A DNA stretch of 64,000 nucleotides. It comes from Citrobacter farmeri (GTDB lineage: Bacteria; Pseudomonadota; Gammaproteobacteria; Enterobacterales; Enterobacteriaceae). The DNA lies in the NCBI RefSeq assembly GCF_019048065.1, contig NZ_CP077291.1, forward strand, positions 2,170,001 through 2,234,000, given 5' to 3'. The position numbers and the translations under genes are program-made. The notes below the pieces were generated by a model, which saw only the letters and a program-made list of their open reading frames with translations, did not search any database and was not told the origin of the DNA. Positions 57,510 to 64,000 of the stretch are shown here, in pieces (the stretch's first letter is position 1; each line of letters begins with the position of its first letter).

Positions 57510-58511
57510 TTAGAGTTTAATGAACTTATCAAGGGTACGGATCAGTTGCGTCACAAAGCCGTATTCGTTGTCGTACCAGGCCACGGTTTTCACCAGTTGC
57601 AGATCGCCCACCTCGGTGATTTCAGTCTGGGTCGCATCAAACACGGAACCAAAGTGGGAACCGATGACGTCAGAGGAGACGATTTCTTCATCGGTATAGC
57701 CAAAAGACGCATTGTTATGCGTCGCTTTCTTCAGGGCGTTGTTGACCTCTTCCGCCGTCACCTTTTTAGCCAGAATCGACACCAGTTCGGTGACGGAACC
57801 GGTTTTCACCGGAACGCGCTGAGCATGACCCTTCAGCTTACCGCTGAGATCCGGGATGACAAGACCGATCGCTTTCGCCGCCCCCGTGGTATGCGGGATG
57901 ATGTTTTCGGCTGCCGCACGCGAGGCGCGCAGATCCTTCCCACGCGGACCATCGACCAGCGACTGCGTGCCGGTGTAGGCGTGAATCGTGGTCATGGTGC
58001 CCACCTTAATACCAAAGTTGTCGTGCAGGGCTTTGGCCATCGGTGCCAGGCAGTTGGTGGTGCAGGAGGCCACCGAGACAATCACATCACTGGCATTTAG
58101 CGTGTCATCGTTAACATTGAAAACGATGGTCTTCATGTCGCCAGCAGGTGCCGAGATCAACACTTTCTTCGCGCCTGCATCGATGTGTGCCTGAGATTTC
58201 TCTGTGGAGGTATAGAAGCCGGTGCATTCAATGATGACTTCCGCACCTTTGGCTTTCCACGGAATATTTTTAGCGTCTTTCTCTGCATAAACCGCGATCG
58301 TCTTTCCATCAACAATCAGCGCGTCTTCCGTAAAGTCAACGCTCCAGGGGAACGGACCGTAGTTTGAGTCATGCTTAAGCAGATAGGCGAGGATCTTAGG
58401 GGAGGTGAGGTCGTTGATCGCGACCACCTCAACATCGCTTTTAACTTCCAGTAACCGACGCAGCACCAGACGACCAATACGACCAAAACCGTTAATGCCA
58501 ATTTTACGCAT
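57510..58511 (-). CDS. gapC: GapC, glyceraldehyde-3-phosphate dehydrogenase (intact)
   Basis: This 333-residue GAPDH has the NAD-binding start [14 protein letters not shown], the catalytic cysteine motif [12 protein letters not shown] and the C-terminal AWYDNEYGF. In E. coli K-12 gapC is a broken pseudogene; here the frame is continuous with all active-site residues. The start at 58511 has AGGAG upstream; 27 extra upstream codons in the frame are not part of the family. It is a second GAPDH besides the housekeeping gapA. Confidence 0.93.
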   Translation of the reverse strand: MRKIGINGFGRIGRLVLRRLLEVKSDVEVVAINDLTSPKILAYLLKHDSNYGPFPWSVDFTEDALIVDGKTIAVYAEKDAKNIPWKAKGAEVIIECTGFYTSTEKSQAHIDAGAKKVLISAPAGDMKTIVFNVNDDTLNASDVIVSVASCTTNCLAPMAKALHDNFGIKVGTMTTIHAYTGTQSLVDGPRGKDLRASRAAAENIIPHTTGAAKAIGLVIPDLSGKLKGHAQRVPVKTGSVTELVSILAKKVTAEEVNNALKKATHNNASFGYTDEEIVSSDVIGSHFGSVFDATQTEITEVGDLQLVKTVAWYDNEYGFVTQLIRTLDKFIKL

Positions 58512-58699
58512 AATGAACTCCTGTGAGGTTGTAGCGGACATTCTTTTTTCCCTTCCAGGCATAGTCCAGTATAGCGGGGGGAGCAATCGCACTTCTTGCC
58601 GTTAAGCCTAACTGACTGATAAGCGGTGAAGAAAAGTTAATGAATTTTTAATAAAAGCTCGTTATGTTGTCGCTTTATTGTTTTTACTCAGGAAGTGAT

Positions 58700-59227
58700 A
58701 TGGGCAATAAGTACTCAAGCCTGCAGATTGGCATCCACTGGCTGGTCTTTTTACTGGTAATTGTCGCCTACTGCGCGATGGAATTTCGTGGTTTTTTCCC
58801 GCGCAGCGACCGGCCCGTCATTAACATGATTCACGTTTCTTGCGGGATCTCCATCCTGGTTCTGATGGTTGCGCGTTTGCTGATCAGACTGAAGTATCCG
58901 GCCCCCGCCATCGTGCCAAAGCCTAAACCGATGATCACCGGACTGGCGCATCTGGGGCACCTGGTGATTTATCTGTTGTTCATTGCATTGCCTTTGATCG
59001 GCCTGGTGATGATGTACAACCGCGGGAATCCGTGGATGGCGTTTGGCCTGGTGATGCCGTACGCGACGGAAGGCAATTTCGATCTGGTCGATACGCTGAA
59101 ATCCTGGCATGTTACGCTGGCGAATCTCGGCTATTTTGTCATTGCGCTACATGCCGCCGCTGCGCTGATGCACCATTATTTCTGGAAGGACAATACGCTA
59201 CTGCGGATGATGCCGCGTAAGCGATAG
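58700..59227 (+). CDS. cybB: CybB, cytochrome b561 (superoxide:ubiquinone oxidoreductase)
   Basis: This 175-residue inner-membrane dihaem cytochrome passes electrons from superoxide to ubiquinone in E. coli. Four helices carry candidate haem ligands: His in IGIHWLVF, IHVSCG, HLGHLV and ALHAAA. The start at 58700 (MGNKYSS) has GGAAG upstream and fits the E. coli protein. Confidence 0.94.
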   Translation: MGNKYSSLQIGIHWLVFLLVIVAYCAMEFRGFFPRSDRPVINMIHVSCGISILVLMVARLLIRLKYPAPAIVPKPKPMITGLAHLGHLVIYLLFIALPLIGLVMMYNRGNPWMAFGLVMPYATEGNFDLVDTLKSWHVTLANLGYFVIALHAAAALMHHYFWKDNTLLRMMPRKR

Positions 59228-59605
59228 GGTGATTTCCGCCGGTGTGGGGATCCCCCCACACTGAGCGGTAACTGAAGACAGATTCAAACCGTTGTCCTGA
59301 CGTTTTATTTTGTCCGAGATAAAGATGACCACGAACAGGCTCCTTTTCTTTGTTGTATATAGGTAGGGATACTCTGGTAATGTTCCGTACCATCCTGAAC
59401 CCAGTTGCAGGAACTATTATCGCTGCAATACCCTGTGCCACTATTTAATCCGCGATTCCGTAAAGAATAGAATGAACGTGATTTCCAGGCAGGGCTGTAA
59501 TAACAGTTCATTTAATAATAGCTATGCACGGTCAGCTAATCATCACAGTAACAGTCTTCAAAAAATTCTGCTAATCTAGTTAAAATTTCTCTGTTGGCAA
59601 TAAGC
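59228..59605. other. cybB-IprA-like intergenic region
   Basis: About 380 bp. It starts with a perfect palindromic hairpin (GTGTGGGG-ATCC-CCCCACAC, 59242-59261) that may end cybB transcription, although no T run follows. The rest holds the promoter of the next regulator. The E. coli genes ydcA and hokB expected after cybB were not recognised, nor was RydC. Confidence 0.5.
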
Positions 59606-60265
59606 ATGCATAACCATTTAGATATTATAGGGATGTCAGGATCTCTGTGTACCCGTGTAGACCCCTCTCATTTGAAGGTTCTTCTGAATACGCTCGAACC
59701 GTATTTAACGTACACGGTCTTTCCCGCAGGGAAACGATTCAGTTTCAACGCAACCAATCAGTCAAAGTGTTATCTTATACGCAGTGGCGTGATGTCTCTT
59801 AGCCGGCAACCCGATGATATCCTTCTGGATATTTTCGAAGGCCCAACGCTGCGCGGGATTATCCCTGTCCATAAAACATCAGAATCTCAGTTTATTCTGC
59901 GGGTGCTGGAACCCACTGAAATCGCCATTGTAGATAAAGAACAATGGTACTCCCTGCTGACGCAGCATAACTTGTGGCAAGAGTATGCCAGGTACCTTGA
60001 GTTAGTGGTGGCCGTGGGAGGTGAGGTATTGTTCAAACTCGTGACGCCAACCGTCTTTGAGAAGGTTCGTTACCAGCTTTACGAATTGATGAGTAAACCA
60101 CAGACGGTCAGAGAGGGTGTTACGGCAGAAAGTTACATTCGCAGTAAGACGCGCCTTTCACGTTCTGCAATCATGAACACACTTTCAACCTTAAAAGAGG
60201 GGGGATACATTTGTATTGAGAACGGGCATCTGAAGGAGATTAAACACATTCCAGCAGAATTATGA
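59606..60265 (+). CDS. IprA-like (Crp/Fnr-fold) winged-helix regulator
   Basis: This 219-residue protein has a cyclic-nucleotide-binding-like N-terminal domain (FPAGKRFSF, CYLIRSGVMSLSRQ, EGPTLRGIIPV) and a C-terminal helix-turn-helix (YIRSKTRLSRSAIMNTLSTL, EGGYICIENGHL). It resembles E. coli IprA (YaiV), which lowers hydrogen-peroxide resistance, but is a paralogue. No FNR-type cysteines are seen. The ATG at 59606 is preferred over TTG 59594; neither has a strong ribosome site. It may act on its divergent or downstream neighbours; targets are unknown. Confidence 0.75.
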   Translation: MHNHLDIIGMSGSLCTRVDPSHLKVLLNTLEPYLTYTVFPAGKRFSFNATNQSKCYLIRSGVMSLSRQPDDILLDIFEGPTLRGIIPVHKTSESQFILRVLEPTEIAIVDKEQWYSLLTQHNLWQEYARYLELVVAVGGEVLFKLVTPTVFEKVRYQLYELMSKPQTVREGVTAESYIRSKTRLSRSAIMNTLSTLKEGGYICIENGHLKEIKHIPAEL

Positions 60266-60516
60266 GATCGTCGTTATCTGCGGCGCGAAAAGGTTGCCTG
60301 GTTATCTATTTGATAACTTAATTGCAATACCCTAAATTCTTAATTCTTTCCCAATAACCTCTAACCCATAAAATAACGAATCCTCCTCTCTTGAAAAATA
60401 AGCCTCAGCCGCTTCAAAAGCTGTTTTGAAGCATAATCTGCATCGGTCCAGATTCAACCAAAAGTATGTTATTGCTATTTAAATAATCAGAAATTTTACA
60501 ATTGATTAAAATTACT

Positions 60517-60540
60517 GATAGTATACCCCCCTATAGTATC
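60517..60540. promoter_or_regulatory. FrmR operator
   Basis: GATAGTATA-CCCCCC-TATAGTATC is an imperfect inverted repeat around a C6 core, ending 11 bp before the frmR start. CsoR/RcnR-family repressors bind this kind of AT-flanked G/C-tract site, and it resembles the E. coli frmR operator. Confidence 0.8.
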
Positions 60541-60551
60541 AAGGAGGGCAT

Positions 60552-61978
<1,427 letters not shown>

Positions 61979-61985
61979 TTCATCC

Positions 61986-62007
61986 GCCAGCGGAAATTTC
62001 CGCTGGC
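61986..62007 (+). terminator. Terminator of frmRA
   Basis: An 11-bp perfect palindrome (GCCAGCGGAAA / TTTCCGCTGGC) follows the frmA stop by 8 bp, with a T-rich tail (CTTTCCTGTTTTT). Confidence 0.75.
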
Positions 62008-62066
62008 GCTTTCCTGTTTTTAACATAAATGTTGTCAAACTGTGACGAAATCGGCGCTTTTCCCGG

Positions 62067-62093
62067 TAAGTAAACTTCGCGGAATGCCGATGA
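62067..62093 (+). promoter_or_regulatory. Sigma-28 (FliA) promoter of the Trg-like receptor gene
   Basis: TAAG, a 15-base spacer and GCCGATGA match the sigma-28 consensus TAAA-N15-GCCGATAA with one mismatch in each element. It lies about 50 bp upstream of the start, as expected for a late-class chemotaxis gene. Confidence 0.75.
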
Positions 62094-62144
62094 CTATCTA
62101 ACGGGCGCGTATTACGCATTAATCCTACAAGAGAGTCGACGGTC

Positions 62145-63833
62145 ATGGACAACACATCATCGATGCAAGCACCACATAAGCTGGGCTTTTTGCATCACAT
62201 CAGGCTGGTTCCGCTGTTTTCCTCCATTCTCGGTGGCATCCTTTTACTGTTCGCGCTGAGCTCAGGTCTGGCGGGTTACTTTCTCATGCAGGCTGACCGC
62301 GATCAGCGGGATGTGACGGATGAGATCCAGGTGCGCATGGGATTATCGAACAGCTCGAACCATCTGCGTACGGCGCGAATTAACATGATCCACGCAGGCG
62401 CGGCCAGTCGGATAGCCGAAATGGATGACATGAAGGCCAACATTGCCGCAGCGGAAAAGCGGATCAAGCAGTCTGAGGACGGGTTTGCCACGTACATGGC
62501 ACGCAAGGTGAAAACCCCTGCGGATGAGGCACTGGATGGCGAGCTGGAGAGCAGTTTCAAAGCCTACGTTGCCGGGATGCAACCGATGCTCAAGTACGCT
62601 AAAAACGGCATGTTCGAAGCGATCATTAACCACGAAAGCGAACACGCGAGACAACTGGATGACAGCTACAACAAAGTGCTGCTGAAAGCGATTGAACTGC
62701 GCATGGCGCGCGCTAACCAGTTAAGCGAGCAGGCGCATCAGCGCACGCAACTGGGGATGATGTTCATGATTGGCGCCTTTGGTCTGGCACTGTTACTGAC
62801 GCTGATGACGTTTATTGTTCTGCGTCGTACCGTCATTCAACCTTTGCAGCATGCTGCGCAGCGTATTGAGCAAATTGCCGCCGGTGACCTCACCATGCAG
62901 GATGAGCCGACCGGGCGCAGCGAAATTGGACGTCTGAGTCGCCACCTGCAACAGATGCAGCGTTCGCTGGTGCAAACGGTGGGAGCCGTGCGTCAGGGAG
63001 CAGAAGAGATTTATCGCGGCACCAGTGAAATCTCGGCGGGCAATACCGACTTGTCCTCACGCACGGAAGAGCAGGCTGCGGCGATCGAACAGACGGCAGC
63101 CAGCATGGAGGAGTTGACCGCAACGGTGAAGCAAAACGCCGATAACGCGCACCACGCCAGCAAACTGGCGGAAGATGCGTCCGGTAAAGCCAGTCGTGGT
63201 GGACAGATGGTCTCCGGTGTGGTCCAGACGATGGGCAATATTTCGACCAGTTCGAAGAAAATCTCTGAGATCACCGCCGTCATTAACAGCATCGCCTTCC
63301 AGACCAATATTCTGGCGCTGAACGCCGCCGTAGAGGCCGCGCGTGCCGGTGAGCAAGGGCGTGGATTTGCCGTTGTTGCCAGTGAGGTCCGTACGCTGGC
63401 CAGTCGCAGCGCCCAGGCGGCGAAAGAGATTGAAGGGCTGATCAGCGAGTCTGTCCGTCTGATCGATCAGGGTTCCGGTGAAGTGGTCGCGGCGGGCAAC
63501 ACCATGACCGATATTGTGGAGGCGGTTAAACGCGTCACCGATATCATGCTGGAAATCGCGGCGGCGTCGGATGAACAGAGTCGAGGCATCGTACAGGTCA
63601 GCCAGGCCATCTCTGAGATGGATAAAGTGACGCAGCAGAACGCCTCGCTGGTAGAAGAGGCCTCTGCGGCGGCGGCATCGCTGGAAGAGCAGGCCGCACA
63701 TCTGACGGAAGCGGTGGGGACATTTCGCTTGCACGGCGGACGGACGAGCAAACGCGTATCGACAACAAATACGCCCGTCCAGCCTTTAGCGCAGCCCGTT
63801 ACCGATCGTGGGGATAACTGGGAAACGTTTTAA
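62145..63833 (+). CDS. trg: Trg-like methyl-accepting chemoreceptor with a C-terminal NWETF
   Basis: This 562-residue receptor has a first membrane helix (about 17-46), a periplasmic four-helix ligand domain of about 160 residues, a second helix (about 205-228), HAMP and a methylated signalling domain with the tip [20 protein letters not shown]. The start GFLHHIRLVPLF and the periplasmic MQPMLKYAKNGMFEAIINHE match E. coli Trg, the ribose/galactose receptor that works through RbsB and MglB. Unlike K-12 Trg it ends DNWETF, the tether for CheR and CheB. Order cybB-trg-ydcI supports orthology. Confidence 0.88.
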   Translation: MDNTSSMQAPHKLGFLHHIRLVPLFSSILGGILLLFALSSGLAGYFLMQADRDQRDVTDEIQVRMGLSNSSNHLRTARINMIHAGAASRIAEMDDMKANIAAAEKRIKQSEDGFATYMARKVKTPADEALDGELESSFKAYVAGMQPMLKYAKNGMFEAIINHESEHARQLDDSYNKVLLKAIELRMARANQLSEQAHQRTQLGMMFMIGAFGLALLLTLMTFIVLRRTVIQPLQHAAQRIEQIAAGDLTMQDEPTGRSEIGRLSRHLQQMQRSLVQTVGAVRQGAEEIYRGTSEISAGNTDLSSRTEEQAAAIEQTAASMEELTATVKQNADNAHHASKLAEDASGKASRGGQMVSGVVQTMGNISTSSKKISEITAVINSIAFQTNILALNAAVEAARAGEQGRGFAVVASEVRTLASRSAQAAKEIEGLISESVRLIDQGSGEVVAAGNTMTDIVEAVKRVTDIMLEIAAASDEQSRGIVQVSQAISEMDKVTQQNASLVEEASAAAASLEEQAAHLTEAVGTFRLHGGRTSKRVSTTNTPVQPLAQPVTDRGDNWETF

Positions 63834-63840
63834 TCGCCAT

Positions 63841-63876
63841 TACCGGATGATGGCGCAACGGCGCCTCATCCGGCCT
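63841..63876. repeat. REP (PU) palindromic element
   Basis: CCGGATGATGGCG and CGCCTCATCCGG form an imperfect palindrome of the enterobacterial REP type, between the convergent trg and ydcI genes. It may protect mRNA ends or end transcription. Confidence 0.7.
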
Positions 63877-63886
63877 GTCTGACAGG

Positions 63887-64000
63887 TTATAACGGCATTG
63901 ATTTGCGAATGGCGGAAATTAAGGTCTGCGCGCCAGAAGAGAGCGGTGAGTCCACGCGGGTCAGAATACCGATCGGCTCGCCAGCTCCCTGCGTTGGTAC
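63887..64000 (-). CDS. ydcI: YdcI, LysR-family regulator (C-terminal end)
   Basis: The last 37 residues on the minus strand read VPTQGAGEPIGILTRVDS and continue to SMPL before the stop, matching the C-terminus of E. coli YdcI, a LysR-type regulator tied to pH and acid stress. The rest lies beyond the right edge. Position after trg agrees with E. coli. Confidence 0.85.
   Translation of the reverse strand, partial: VPTQGAGEPIGILTRVDSPLSSGAQTLISAIRKSMPL

Overview
This window is chromosomal DNA of an enterobacterium. Gene order and protein sequences follow the E. coli/Salmonella/Citrobacter backbone: mppA - ynaI - ynaJ - uspE - fnr - ogt - mcaS - smrA - dgcM - zntB - fnrS - dbpA - ttcA - uspF - ompN - micC - ydbK - ydbJ - hslJ - ldhA - ydbH - ynbE - ydbL - ydbC - azoR - hrpA - ydcF - aldA - gapC - cybB - trg - ydcI. 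Proteins match remembered E. coli K-12 orthologues closely but not identically, and K-12 segments such as abgABT-R, the Rac prophage and fea/tyn/paa are absent. A Citrobacter-like genome is the best guess; the species cannot be set from sequence alone.

Layout. (1) 0-6.8 kb: stress and anaerobic backbone (mppA end, ynaI, ynaJ, uspE, fnr, ogt, sRNA McaS, smrA), with an added divergent DeoR-family regulator/VOC protein pair at 0.36-1.6 kb. (2) 6.8-12.8 kb: an added beta-ketoadipate island, an IclR-type PcaR divergent from pcaIJFBDC, without protocatechuate dioxygenase. (3) 12.9-17.9 kb: dgcM plus two added signalling genes, an MHYT-GGDEF-EAL protein and a chemoreceptor-like protein with almost no periplasmic part. 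(4) 17.9-31 kb: backbone with the sRNAs FnrS and MicC, an uninterrupted ttcA-uspF junction, the porin, the pyruvate:flavodoxin oxidoreductase, an added NlpC/P60 protein, and ldhA. (5) 31-39.4 kb: an AT-rich stretch with a coding remnant, a winged-helix regulator and a chaperone-usher fimbrial operon. Its major pilin appears to lack its last strand, and it ends in two tandem paralogous adhesins. (6) 39.6-49 kb: ydbH-ynbE-ydbL, ydbC with a GFA-family gene, azoR and hrpA. (7) 49-54.7 kb: an added tripartite drug-efflux operon behind a SlyA-like operator, and an MHS-family transporter. (8) 55-64 kb: ydcF, aldA, an intact gapC, cybB, an IprA-like regulator, frmRA (no frmB next to it), a Trg-like chemoreceptor ending in NWETF, and the end of ydcI.

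Shared themes are oxygen and redox adaptation (fnr, FnrS, ydbK, ldhA, cybB, azoR), motility versus biofilm control (McaS, dgcM, MHYT protein, two chemoreceptors, fimbriae), and aldehyde/aromatic metabolism (pca, aldA, frmRA). No transposon, prophage, CRISPR array, rRNA or tRNA was recognised. No fully novel system is evident. The fimbrial locus with paired adhesins and a shortened pilin, and the minimal chemoreceptor beside the c-di-GMP genes, most deserve a second look. Comparisons with named families and K-12 orthologues are from memory, not from database searches.
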